A stretch of 33,449 nucleotides of DNA, taken from the NCBI GenBank assembly GCA_041552775.1, contig JBFEKH010000019.1:1-33449 (forward strand). Direction: 5' to 3'. How positions within the stretch are numbered: the stretch's first letter is position 1; each line of letters opens with the position of its first letter. The stretch is from Allopontixanthobacter sp041552775. Its GTDB lineage: Bacteria > Pseudomonadota > Alphaproteobacteria > Sphingomonadales > Sphingomonadaceae. The position numbers and the translations under genes were made by a program. Positions 24,879-33,277 of the stretch are shown one piece after another. The notes beneath the pieces were generated by a model. The model did no database searches. It was not told where the DNA came from and worked only from the letters and a program-made list of their open reading frames with translations.

Positions 24879-25888
24879 AAGCCTATGAAATCGGTCCGCA
24901 AACCGGGCTGGATAGCCTACGCCTTGTCGAACGTGATACGCCAGTGCCCGGCCCATACGAGGTTGCTATCAAGGTCGATGCCGCCTGCCTGAACCATCGC
25001 GATCTTCTGACGCTGAAAGGACAATATGGTCCGATGAAAGCGGAAGACCGTATTCCGCTGTCGGACGGTGTCGGCAGGGTGGTTGCGCTTGGCGAGAATG
25101 TATCCGGAATTGCGACGGGGCAGAGGGTCATTGCGCCCAATTTTGTCACATGGCTTGACGGCAAATTTACACCGGCCATTTTTGCGCAGGATCTCGGGAT
25201 CAGCCGGGATGGCTGGCTAGCAGAAACGATAATCTTGCCTGCCGACGCGATTATCGCGGTGCCGGATAATGTGAGCGATGATGTTGCCGCAACCCTCGCG
25301 GCCGCCGGCAGCACGATCTGGCATTGCGTCGTTACATTTGGAAGTCTGCACAAAGGCGATCTGGTGCTTACTCTGGGGACGGGTGGTGTATCCATATTGA
25401 CGCTTCAGATTGCAAAGGCGCTGGGCGCGGACCTCGCAATCACTTCCTCAAGCAATGACAAGCTTGATCGCTGTAAGGCCATGGGGGCGGACTATTGCGT
25501 CAACTATCGTGAACATGCGAACTGGGCGACGGCCTTGATGACCGAGACCGGCGGACGCAGCGCTGATATTGTTGTGGATACCGCGGGGCTAAACTCCATC
25601 GAACAGAGCATCGCCGCTTGCGCGCCCAACGGCCGTATCGCCTTGATTGGCGGATTATCGAGTGAGCCGGAAAAAGCACCGCAAATGGGCGGTATCATCG
25701 GCAAGAACCTGACCATGAAAGGCATTACGGCGGGCAGCCGGGCCATGCTTTGTGATGTTGTTGATCTGATATCACGCGAAAATATTGAGCCGCTAATCGA
25801 CACAAAATTCACCTTCGATGACGCCCCTGCAGCCTTTGCCTATCTGGAAAGCGGCGACCACATGGGCAAGGTGATGATTACCTTTTGA
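24875..25888 (+). CDS. MDR-family alcohol dehydrogenase / quinone oxidoreductase-like
   Basis: The 337-residue medium-chain dehydrogenase has a GroES-like N-terminal domain (ACLNHRDLLTLKGQYG, PLSDGVGRVVALGE) and a Rossmann domain with LGTGGVSILTLQIAKALGA. The catalytic-zinc Cys is replaced (CLNHRD) and the structural-zinc four-cysteine lobe is missing. It is therefore a zinc-free MDR of the quinone oxidoreductase or enoyl-reductase kind rather than a classical ADH. Its last 11 bases overlap the end of the convergent SPDHRGAT gene. Confidence 0.85.
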   Translation: MKAYEIGPQTGLDSLRLVERDTPVPGPYEVAIKVDAACLNHRDLLTLKGQYGPMKAEDRIPLSDGVGRVVALGENVSGIATGQRVIAPNFVTWLDGKFTPAIFAQDLGISRDGWLAETIILPADAIIAVPDNVSDDVAATLAAAGSTIWHCVVTFGSLHKGDLVLTLGTGGVSILTLQIAKALGADLAITSSSNDKLDRCKAMGADYCVNYREHANWATALMTETGGRSADIVVDTAGLNSIEQSIAACAPNGRIALIGGLSSEPEKAPQMGGIIGKNLTMKGITAGSRAMLCDVVDLISRENIEPLIDTKFTFDDAPAAFAYLESGDHMGKVMITF

Positions 25889-26606
25889 GTTCGGCCAGTT
25901 CGTACCAGGTCATCATATAGCCACTAACGCCGCCCTGCACGAAGATGCCGTCCTCATCATCGGTGATCCAGACATCATAAGGCGGGTGTTCCCCAGCCAT
26001 GCCGCCGGTACCCGGAACGATGCTGGCATCATCGACAAATTGCAGATGCTTGCACTGGAATGTACCCGCAGGCACCGTCACTTCTTCCTTGCCTATATAG
26101 AGGGCACCGATCTTGACCTGTGCGATTTGCGGCGGGGTTGCGCCGCGATGGTCAGGTGAGGGGAGATAGCAATTGAGCAAACGTGACTGGCCTTCCACCC
26201 ATTCCATTGTCGAGAGCATATAGCCGTCGGAAACAATCGGATGCGTGCCAAAGCCAGTCAATGGCAGTTCGGCTTCCACTTTTTGCGAGAGCCGACCAAT
26301 TGACGGTCCAAAGCTTTCCATTTCAATATGTTTGCCGTCAAAACGCATCCAGCCGGCACCCATGAAAGCATCACCCACGGTCAGATGGACATGAAGGTTG
26401 GTCGGCTGTTTATTCCCGTCCATCGCATAGACTATGTCGCGCATAACGGTCGGTTCGGGTTCTTCGATCTCGCAATGAGCGCGCATGATTACACTGCCGT
26501 CACTATGGTGCGTGAACATGAAGGTTTCAAAGCCGCGATTTTGCCCCTCCATCTCCGGCTTGCGGGAGGTATATTCGAGGCGTCCTTCAATTATGCGGTG
26601 TTTCAT
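25878..26606 (-). CDS. Uncharacterised 'SPDHRGAT' family protein, copy 2
   Basis: The 242-residue paralogue of the 1384-2121 product has the same motifs in the same order: GAGWMRF (about 83-89), IGRLSQ, GFGTHPIVSDGYMLS, SPDHRGAT (150-157), GEHPPYDVW and a GGVSGYMMTWYEL end. It has no signal peptide. AGGAG lies nine bases before ATG 26606. It is divergent from membrane protein copy 4 across operator 4. In both occurrences the family sits beside a membrane protein of the four-member family, which argues that the two act together. Function unknown. Confidence 0.7.
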   Translation of the reverse strand: MKHRIIEGRLEYTSRKPEMEGQNRGFETFMFTHHSDGSVIMRAHCEIEEPEPTVMRDIVYAMDGNKQPTNLHVHLTVGDAFMGAGWMRFDGKHIEMESFGPSIGRLSQKVEAELPLTGFGTHPIVSDGYMLSTMEWVEGQSRLLNCYLPSPDHRGATPPQIAQVKIGALYIGKEEVTVPAGTFQCKHLQFVDDASIVPGTGGMAGEHPPYDVWITDDEDGIFVQGGVSGYMMTWYELAELKR

Positions 26607-26660
26607 GCGTTGATTCTCCTGATCTTTGTCATGCCATTACATTTTTCTCTTGCCAAGTCC

Positions 26661-26678
26661 AATTTGTCCGGACAAATT
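26661..26678. promoter_or_regulatory. Operator 4: perfect 18-bp palindrome
   Basis: AATTTGTCCGGACAAATT is a full 18-bp palindrome, the most extended copy of the shared operator. It lies between the SPDHRGAT gene (-, starting 26606) and the membrane protein gene (+, starting 26719). On the plus strand TTGTCC (26664-26669) and GAATAA (26685-26690) could be weak promoter boxes at 15-bp spacing. Confidence 0.75.
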
Positions 26679-26718
26679 AAGGCTGAATAAGTTAAGCTGG
26701 ATCAGGTGGGGAAACATC

Positions 26719-27411
26719 ATGGAATTTCTGATGACGAACGAGCTCAGCATTTTGCGCTGGGTACATATATTGGCGATGGTTTACTGGCTCGGCGGCGAGT
26801 GGGGCGTGTTCCAGACGAGTTATAACGTAACCAACCGAGAACTTTCGCTGGAAGAACGCAAGCGTCATATGGAGACCGCCTATCGTATCGACATATTGGC
26901 GCGCACAGGGATTGTGCTGTTGCTACCGCTCGGACTCCACATGGGCAAGATATATGGCTTTGTGCCATTTCTTGAAGGAACCGGAATCTGGTGGATGTGG
27001 CTGTTTTTTGCGGTCTGGCTGGCAATGACGTGGCTGGCATTCATCAAGCGCGAAACAGCAATAGGCATCAAGGTGACCATGCTGGAAGAAAAATTGCGCT
27101 ATCCGCTTATAGCGGCGCTGTTCATTATTTCGTTCATGGCATTTGGCGGGAGTGGCCCGATTGTCGCTGGGGAAGGGAACCACTGGTATCCCGCAAAAAT
27201 AGCGCTTTATGCTTTCGCGCTGTGCATCGGCCTGTTTCTGCGTCTGGTGATGCGGCGCTGGACAACGCGGTTTCAAATCCTGGCACAGGGGCCAAATGCG
27301 GCAGAAGAGGCCGCACTGGAACGGGAGATCGGGCAAGCGCGTATATCCGCTTATATTTATTGGATCACGATTTCTGGCGTCTGTTTCCTCGGAGCGGTCA
27401 AGCCGTTCTGA
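26719..27411 (+). CDS. Integral membrane protein of the four-paralogue family (copy 4)
   Basis: The 230-residue protein is closest to copy 2: LRWVHILAMVYWLGGEWGVF, RIDILARTGIV (D-x3-R), LPLGLHMG, AGEGNHWYPAK (W-x3-K) and a C-terminal GAVKPF. It has about six membrane segments. ATG 26719 is preferred, with GGTGGGG upstream; the longer open frame runs through operator 4. Unlike the other copies it is monocistronic and has no flavoprotein next to it. It may serve the oxidase in the neighbouring minus-strand operon (inference). Confidence 0.75.
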   Translation: MEFLMTNELSILRWVHILAMVYWLGGEWGVFQTSYNVTNRELSLEERKRHMETAYRIDILARTGIVLLLPLGLHMGKIYGFVPFLEGTGIWWMWLFFAVWLAMTWLAFIKRETAIGIKVTMLEEKLRYPLIAALFIISFMAFGGSGPIVAGEGNHWYPAKIALYAFALCIGLFLRLVMRRWTTRFQILAQGPNAAEEAALEREIGQARISAYIYWITISGVCFLGAVKPF

Positions 27412-27424
27412 GGAGCGTCACCAA

Positions 27425-27787
27425 TTAGATTCCCATCATCTCCCGGCTGATCTCCTCAACCGGTTGATCGGGGTTTTCCAATTCCTGCAGCATCTGATGA
27501 GGGCCGCGCATCACGCGGTAAATATACTCGCGGATCATCAGGCCGCGTTCATAGGCGGCCTGCTTGTCCGGCGTGTAACCGTCGATATCTCCTCGGTTGA
27601 TCGTACCCTTGGCCTCCAGAAGCCGTTCAACGGTATCCATTCTTTCGCGCAGCACCGAGACTTCACCCACGACGGCCATTAGGATGGACAGCAACCGCTC
27701 GTTTTGCGGGTCGTCAAAGAATTCCGGACGTTTGCCTTTCGCGCGCTTGTTGGCTGCTGCCATCCAGTCAAAAGCTGTATCGGTCAT
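27425..27787 (-). CDS. Hypothetical 120-aa protein with coiled-coil segment
   Basis: It starts in an ATGA overlap with the methyltransferase gene. The product is polar and helical: MTDTAFDWMAAANKRAKGKR, then a heptad-like helix LLSILMAVVGEVSVLRERMD continuing to LLEAKG (about 35-65). Helical segments with an RMMRGPHQML-like stretch follow. No family is recognised. Coupling to the methyltransferase suggests a small partner or regulatory subunit. It ends 14 bp from the convergent membrane protein stop. Confidence 0.65.
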   Translation of the reverse strand: MTDTAFDWMAAANKRAKGKRPEFFDDPQNERLLSILMAVVGEVSVLRERMDTVERLLEAKGTINRGDIDGYTPDKQAAYERGLMIREYIYRVMRGPHQMLQELENPDQPVEEISREMMGI

Positions 27788-29016
27788 TCTGCGGCCTCCA
27801 TCATCTCTTTGGAATTTTTCCAGGCACCATAAGCATGCCAATAAGCGGCGCGGCCGTGATCTTCGGTCTCGCCGATCGGCGCTTCGGGGAAAATTTCCCG
27901 ATCAACCACAGCGCGAACGCCGGTTTCAAAAAGCTCTGAACGATCAAAACCGGCCGAAACCATCTCGTCCTTCATGTCCATCGAGTGCATCGAGGACCAG
28001 AATGGTTCGTTGTTATTGAACGCATCCCAATCGCGCAGAAATTGTTCAAATAGCGGCATTTCGTCCGAATATTCCGGTTGTTCAAGATGCAGCATCAAAC
28101 CGTCATCCGCCAGCACTCGGTAGCATTCCGATAGTATCTTTGGCAGAGCCTTGCCGCTGGTTTCGTGCAGGAACATTGTGGTTTGCACCCAGTCAAAAGC
28201 GCCGTCATCCCAGCGCGAGAGATCTTCCGCATTGGCCTGAATAAATTTGAGATTGGTTGCGCCGAGCGATTGAGCGCGGGCGTGTGCAAAACGTAATATC
28301 GGCCCTGCTGTATCAATCGCTATCACTTCACAATCCGGAAAGGCGAGTGCCAAAGGCACGATATTATGACCTGTGGTACAGCCGACATCCAGAACGCGGC
28401 GCGGTTCCCAACCGGGCCGTTGCTTCTTGATCCACTCCACGAGCGCCTGTCCGCCGCCATCGTTTAGTGCGCCGAGACCGCCGCCTGTGGTGGCAAAAAT
28501 ACCGCAATCATAATTGACGCCGGCTGACACGTCGCCGGGAAGTTCTTCCCCGTGATAGCTGCCCGGCATGCAGTGAATATCCACGGCGCTCTGGTAGCGC
28601 GGTATTTCTATTTCAGGATTGAGTTCAAGGGTATCGCGCCTTTCATTAAACTGACGCGCTTTTGCGTTCAATTCGTCAATCTGGCGCAAGGTTATCGCGC
28701 GTCCGTTTTGTTGGCGCATTTCCATCGAGTTGCGTTTGACCGCCGACCAGAATCTGTGGAAATGATCCTTGTTCATCGCATGACGGATCTCGAACCGGTC
28801 TTCGGGATCGCGGCCATGTTCTTTTTGAAAGGCGGGAAGTACGCGTCTTTCATATGTCAGCTTATTGCCCGCGCCGAGCGGGCCGGCGAGGAATTTGTTG
28901 AAATTTGCGAGAAAGTCAAACCGCGCAATTTCGTCATGGGATGCAACCGGCGATACGCCGTGCCGCGCAACCGCGTTATAGGGGGGAGCTACATCGAGCT
29001 TCTGTTCTTCACTCAT
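27784..29016 (-). CDS. SAM-dependent class I methyltransferase with N-terminal extension
   Basis: The 410-residue protein has its methyltransferase core in the C-terminal half: motif I VLDVGCTTGHNIVPLA, the acidic residue after beta-2 (VIAIDTAG), QANAEDLSRW and LSECYRVLADDGLMLHLEQP. The roughly 190-residue N-terminal part is unusual and carries HCMPGSYHGE and YDCGIFATTGGGLG; I do not recognise it. The extra region may hold the acceptor substrate. Start and stop overlap its neighbours by ATGA. It would methylate a small acid, phenol or amide in the pathway, or act in reverse salvage; the acceptor is unknown. Confidence 0.8.
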   Translation of the reverse strand: MSEEQKLDVAPPYNAVARHGVSPVASHDEIARFDFLANFNKFLAGPLGAGNKLTYERRVLPAFQKEHGRDPEDRFEIRHAMNKDHFHRFWSAVKRNSMEMRQQNGRAITLRQIDELNAKARQFNERRDTLELNPEIEIPRYQSAVDIHCMPGSYHGEELPGDVSAGVNYDCGIFATTGGGLGALNDGGGQALVEWIKKQRPGWEPRRVLDVGCTTGHNIVPLALAFPDCEVIAIDTAGPILRFAHARAQSLGATNLKFIQANAEDLSRWDDGAFDWVQTTMFLHETSGKALPKILSECYRVLADDGLMLHLEQPEYSDEMPLFEQFLRDWDAFNNNEPFWSSMHSMDMKDEMVSAGFDRSELFETGVRAVVDREIFPEAPIGETEDHGRAAYWHAYGAWKNSKEMMEAAE

Positions 29017-30167
29017 ATCAGGCCATCCTTGATCATGCGTTCGATCGTTTCCTCTTGGGTCCGGAGGAAATAATCGCGGTCCGGGGTTGCAATTTCATTG
29101 TTCTGGATCAAACCATCGGCTTTTTGTGGCGAACTTCCGGAATAAGTTGCAGCGAACAGCTCCAGTCGCTGCCGCGCGAGGAAATTCGTCATGGCCGGTT
29201 TGCGCCTTGCAGCCCGTAACGCGCCGAGATCGATATCGGCAAAAGCCGTGAACGTTTCACCTGTGTTCGATTCGGACAGTACCCGGCCCTTGTAATCGAC
29301 CACCATGCTGTTGCCGTCAGCAGAGGCGAGGGGCATGGTGGATAGTTCGATGCCCGCTGTGTTGGCTGAGACAACATAAGCCATATTTTCCTGCGCGCGG
29401 GCGCGTTTTCCAATATCCTTTGGTGTGTCCAGCGGCGATCCGATTTCCGAACTGCAATGCGCAAACACTTCAGCACCCCGGAGCGCCAGTGCCCTTGCGA
29501 TCTCCGGATAGAGTATCTCTTCCGATGCGATGGCCGCGAGATTTCCAATCTCGGTTTTCGCGACCGGAAATACACCGTCCAGCCCATAGATATCCAGATA
29601 TTTTGACCAGACATCGTGCGGCGTTGGCGCGAACATGCTGTTCAGCCGTCGATAGCGCAGGACGACATCACCAGACGGCGCAACAATGAAACTCGCTTGG
29701 AAATATAGTCCTGGAAAATTTTTGTCTGCTTCATAGGCATTGCCCGCGATGAACATTTTGAGTCGCTGCGCCATAGCGCCCAGCGCCTCATATTCCGGTC
29801 CATCCACTTCCAGTGCTGCCTTGTCGGCAAAGTCCGAAATGGAAATCCGGCCCGGATAGCTGGTCAGAAGATATTCCGGTAGCACCGCCAGTTTGACCGG
29901 GTTGCCGGCATATTGCTGGATGAAGATAGCGGCGGAACGGATTTTGCTTTCCAGACTGCCTATCATGTCCAGCATTTGCTTGCGCGCAGCCGCTTTGTCC
30001 GGCGTTTTCTCTATCGAACGCGCGGCCAGCTGCATCGCGACGGCGGCATAGGTTTTTGTATCTGTCATATTATTCGCTTTACCATTTTTTCGTGTTGCCG
30101 CCAAAGCGCCTGAGGATGCGGAGACACATATCGCCGCTGCCATGATCTGCCTGCGATCAAAATTCAT
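29013..30167 (-). CDS. Nitrilase-superfamily protein with catalytic Cys replaced by Ser; Tat-like signal
   Basis: The 384-residue protein has a carbon-nitrogen hydrolase fold. From ATG 30167 the N-terminus, MNFDRRQIMAAAICVSASSG, looks like a twin-arginine or Sec export signal. GTG 30185 and an internal ATG at 30068, which would give a cytoplasmic form, are alternatives. Of the Glu-Lys-Cys triad, Glu98 is kept (LPEYLLTSYP), Lys is replaced by Arg174 (RYRRLN) and Cys by Ser215 (AIASEEILYPEIARALALRG). It is thus either inactive, using Ser as nucleophile, or a binding protein. It lies 20 bp after the FAD oxidase and is coupled to the methyltransferase. Confidence 0.82.
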   Translation of the reverse strand: MNFDRRQIMAAAICVSASSGALAATRKNGKANNMTDTKTYAAVAMQLAARSIEKTPDKAAARKQMLDMIGSLESKIRSAAIFIQQYAGNPVKLAVLPEYLLTSYPGRISISDFADKAALEVDGPEYEALGAMAQRLKMFIAGNAYEADKNFPGLYFQASFIVAPSGDVVLRYRRLNSMFAPTPHDVWSKYLDIYGLDGVFPVAKTEIGNLAAIASEEILYPEIARALALRGAEVFAHCSSEIGSPLDTPKDIGKRARAQENMAYVVSANTAGIELSTMPLASADGNSMVVDYKGRVLSESNTGETFTAFADIDLGALRAARRKPAMTNFLARQRLELFAATYSGSSPQKADGLIQNNEIATPDRDYFLRTQEETIERMIKDGLI

Positions 30168-30187
30168 AGCTGTTTCGATACCCACTT

Positions 30188-31738
30188 CTACAAGCCCAGT
30201 GATCCCGGATTCATCAGTCCTTTGGGGTCCACTGATTTCTTCAAATCCAGCAGCAGCGCATCTGCCGCCGGATCGAGGCTGTCGCGATAGCGATAGGTTC
30301 TTCCGATCTGGAAATGCACCGCACCGTTTTCGTAGAACAGATCAACCAGCGCCTGTTTCATTTTCCGGGTCATTGCCCAGGCTTCCGGATTGGCAGCCAA
30401 TTTTGGCAGTTTTGCCAGATGGGCTTTCTCTACCGTAACTTCATGCAATGGATTCGCGGCATCGGGCCAGTACAAGCAAGGTTCGATGATCATGCCCGAC
30501 CCAGCGACAGCAGAAACCAGCGTGCCTGTGAATATATCAAGCGCATCCATTTCAGCACGATGCTTTTCGAACAGCGCTTCGATCGCTGTATAACAGGCTA
30601 CCGCTTTGGAGTGCGGCAATAATCCGTGAATCGGTGCCCAGCGCTGCCCTTCGGGGCCGAGCATCGAGTTGAGCGGCCCGAACGGATTGGCGCGAATGAT
30701 TTTCGGTATGGTGTTCTCGGTTTCGGTCGCGCCATTGGCCAATGCCATTTTGCGGGCGCGTGCCAGATCATCATCCGCAGCCGCCTGAATGCGCCCTTCG
30801 GTCAGGACATGCAGCGAGAATTTCGCTTCATCCATGAAATTGCGACCGGCGGTCACCACCTTCGCGCCTTCCTTGATCGCGCCCCAGACCGACCCCTGTT
30901 TCTTCATCATATTGCCAAGCGCTTTGGCATCGCTTCCGAGGCTATCACGTTTCATGCGAATGGCGTTCAGGCTGGGGTCAAAGCCGAAACATTCGGTCGC
31001 GACGCCAGAACGTTCGATCTCGGCTGCCGCTGTCAAAGTGTCTTCGTGGGTTTCAAAGGAGAAGCTGGCATAACCATGAGCTTCCGCCTCCGGGATCAGA
31101 CGCATGGTTATTGTCGCTTTGATCCCCAGCGCGCCGGTGTCGGCGAGAAACAATCCGGTCAGATCCGGGCCGTAAGGCCGCGTAAACTCGCTTCCGATTT
31201 TCAGGATCGTGCCATCGGCCAGAACCACGTCCATCGCGATGCAGCTTTGCGCCGCCGTCCCGTAGCGCCCCGATCCCCAGAACAGGCAGTTCTGGCTCAT
31301 ACCGCCGCCAATATTGGCTATCAGGCCGGATAGTGTACCCCAGAAAGGCGTCCGCAAACCTTTGGGTTGCAGTGCCTTGTAGAGTTGTGCCCAAGTGCAT
31401 CCCGCCTCTACCGTCACGGTCATGTCGGTCTCGTTGATATCGAGGATCCGATCCATTGCGGCCAGATCAAACACGACAGCGCCGGGCTGGTTACTGGTAT
31501 AACCTCCCGTATAGCTCATCCCTCCACCACGAGGGATTACCGGGACATTTTGAGACGTGGCTGCCGCAACGGCCGCAGAGAGTTGTTGCTTGTTCTTCGG
31601 ACGTACTACGGCCAGCAAATCTGCACCGCGTTCATATACGTCATGGGCATAGAAATTTAATGTGTCGTCATCGGTCAGAATTTCGGCGCCAGATTCGGCA
31701 ATCAAATCGGTTGCATTTGTATTCGCTTTGGTAGCCAT
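30188..31738 (-). CDS. FAD-linked oxidase/dehydrogenase (PCMH-type, VAO superfamily), copy 2
   Basis: The 516-residue flavoprotein is paralogous to the one at 2774-4363. Shared: VIPRGGGMSYTGGY, MTVTVEAGCTWAQLY, IGGGMSQNCLFWGSGRYG, GPDLTGLFLADTGALG, an ANPFGPLN-x-MLGP-x-G-x-RW segment and DPKGLMNPGSL near the end. It has a cytoplasmic-type N-terminus. Its start overlaps the MFS stop (TGATG), so transporter and oxidase are translationally coupled, which suggests the oxidase acts on the imported compound first. The electron acceptor is unknown; a membrane protein of the four-member family is a candidate. Confidence 0.87.
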   Translation of the reverse strand: MATKANTNATDLIAESGAEILTDDDTLNFYAHDVYERGADLLAVVRPKNKQQLSAAVAAATSQNVPVIPRGGGMSYTGGYTSNQPGAVVFDLAAMDRILDINETDMTVTVEAGCTWAQLYKALQPKGLRTPFWGTLSGLIANIGGGMSQNCLFWGSGRYGTAAQSCIAMDVVLADGTILKIGSEFTRPYGPDLTGLFLADTGALGIKATITMRLIPEAEAHGYASFSFETHEDTLTAAAEIERSGVATECFGFDPSLNAIRMKRDSLGSDAKALGNMMKKQGSVWGAIKEGAKVVTAGRNFMDEAKFSLHVLTEGRIQAAADDDLARARKMALANGATETENTIPKIIRANPFGPLNSMLGPEGQRWAPIHGLLPHSKAVACYTAIEALFEKHRAEMDALDIFTGTLVSAVAGSGMIIEPCLYWPDAANPLHEVTVEKAHLAKLPKLAANPEAWAMTRKMKQALVDLFYENGAVHFQIGRTYRYRDSLDPAADALLLDLKKSVDPKGLMNPGSLGL

Positions 31739-33030
31739 CAGGTTGGCACTCCTTCTACATCATCAGCAATTGTGGGGTCGCTATCCGGAAAACTGTCAGG
31801 ATAGCGACCGAGCAGCAGCAGCACGCCGCCGCCGATAATAAAACCGAAAATTGCCACTGCCAGAATCGGATTATAGCTACCGGTATTATCTCGTACGCTG
31901 GCATAAATAATCGGGGAAAGGGCAGAGAAAAGACCGAACGGCATGTAGAGCATGCCATAGATTTTTCCATAATGCGCCATCCCGAAATAGCGGCCTGTGA
32001 GATACGCGATCAAGTCACTCTCCGCCCCTGCTGCGAAGCCGAGCAGAAATCCGGCCAGTGCTGCGGCAGGAAAAACAATAGTGTCGCCCAGCAACAAATA
32101 ACAGGACAAGGCCGGCAGGCACAGGAGCGGAAATGCGACGAACCCCTGCCAGAAACGGTCGAGCAGCGCGCCAGTGATAAGGCGGCCGGCGAATATTCCC
32201 AAGCCGAGAACGCCCATGACCGAGGCAGCCGTTTGTGCATCTAGCCCCCGGTCGGACAGCATGGCTGGCATATTGATAAACGCACCGCCAAAGGCTGTGG
32301 ATATCAACGCAATCGATAGCCAGATCAGCCAGAACCGGTAATCTCTCATTGCTACGCCGAGAGTGACGCCGGTAAGATTTCCGCTTTCGCTTAATATAGC
32401 CTTGGGACGTTCTTCAGGTCGTGGCTCGCGGAACAAAAAATAACCTATCGGCAAGGCAATCGCCAAAGGCAATATCGCGACGATTGCAAACATTTCGCGC
32501 CAGCCGTAATTTTCAATCGCCCATACCGCGAGCTTGGGTACCACAATCGCGGCAAAGCTGGTGCCCAATAACAAGATGCCCAGAGCCAAGCCGCGATTTT
32601 TGTAGAACCACAAATTAATAGCGCGGCTCCAACTCACCGGCGTTGAGCCGATACCGATCAGGCCGACAACCACCCACAGTGCGTAGTAGATATAGAGTGT
32701 GGAACTTGCTTTTGCCGTTGGTGTCAGTGAAATAGCCGCGAACGAAAACCCAAAAGCGAGCAGGGAGTAGAGCGCTACTTTGCGAACGCCATATTTATCG
32801 GCAAGGGACCCGAAAAACGGTGCTAGCAACGCTGCAATGACGCCGAAGATAGTGATTGGAAAAAGGATCTGTGTCCGGCTCCAGCCGAACTCCGCAATCA
32901 TCGGTTCGACGGTGAACCCGATGACATTATACGGCAATGGAGATGCCCCGCAGGCAACCCCCAACACCCCGGCAAACAGGATGGTCCAGCCCTTGGAAAA
33001 TTCATTGCGGGTTTCCATGCTATCAGCCAT
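31738..33030 (-). CDS. MFS transporter, copy 2
   Basis: The 430-residue, 12-segment carrier is closely related to copy 1 (12964-14268). The frame is open further upstream through the operator, with candidate starts TTG 33063 and ATG 33048, but ATG 33030 has AAGG five bases ahead and gives MADSMETRNEF, matching the short polar tail of copy 1. The A-motif is GSLADKYGVRKVAL. As the first gene of a five-gene operon under operator 5, it probably imports the compound handled by the oxidase, nitrilase-like protein and methyltransferase. Confidence 0.88.
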   Translation of the reverse strand: MADSMETRNEFSKGWTILFAGVLGVACGASPLPYNVIGFTVEPMIAEFGWSRTQILFPITIFGVIAALLAPFFGSLADKYGVRKVALYSLLAFGFSFAAISLTPTAKASSTLYIYYALWVVVGLIGIGSTPVSWSRAINLWFYKNRGLALGILLLGTSFAAIVVPKLAVWAIENYGWREMFAIVAILPLAIALPIGYFLFREPRPEERPKAILSESGNLTGVTLGVAMRDYRFWLIWLSIALISTAFGGAFINMPAMLSDRGLDAQTAASVMGVLGLGIFAGRLITGALLDRFWQGFVAFPLLCLPALSCYLLLGDTIVFPAAALAGFLLGFAAGAESDLIAYLTGRYFGMAHYGKIYGMLYMPFGLFSALSPIIYASVRDNTGSYNPILAVAIFGFIIGGGVLLLLGRYPDSFPDSDPTIADDVEGVPT

Positions 33031-33051
33031 GCTTACCTTCAATTTCATAAC

Positions 33052-33063
33052 TTGTCCGGACAA
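33052..33063. promoter_or_regulatory. Operator 5 upstream of the second MFS operon
   Basis: TTGTCCGGACAA is a perfect copy of the shared palindrome, 22 bp before the MFS start at 33030. On the minus strand TATAGT (33068-33063) overlaps its edge and could be the -10 box, so a protein bound here would cover the transcription start. No second palindrome is evident nearby. Confidence 0.7.
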
Positions 33064-33277
33064 CTATAGCTCAATTTTGCTACGATGCTACAAAAAGTCG
33101 AGCATGCAGCTATTTATCTCGTTTGCCTTGTAGGAAACCCCGATTTTCTGTCGAAAACCATTTGGAGCTGAGGTAGAAATAACAGACAAATCCTGTCAAT
33201 CAAAACTCAAACCGGCTTTTGGTAAGAAAATTGTGAGAGGCATTACTCGACGGAATTTGAGACAAGCCGTCCCAGAT

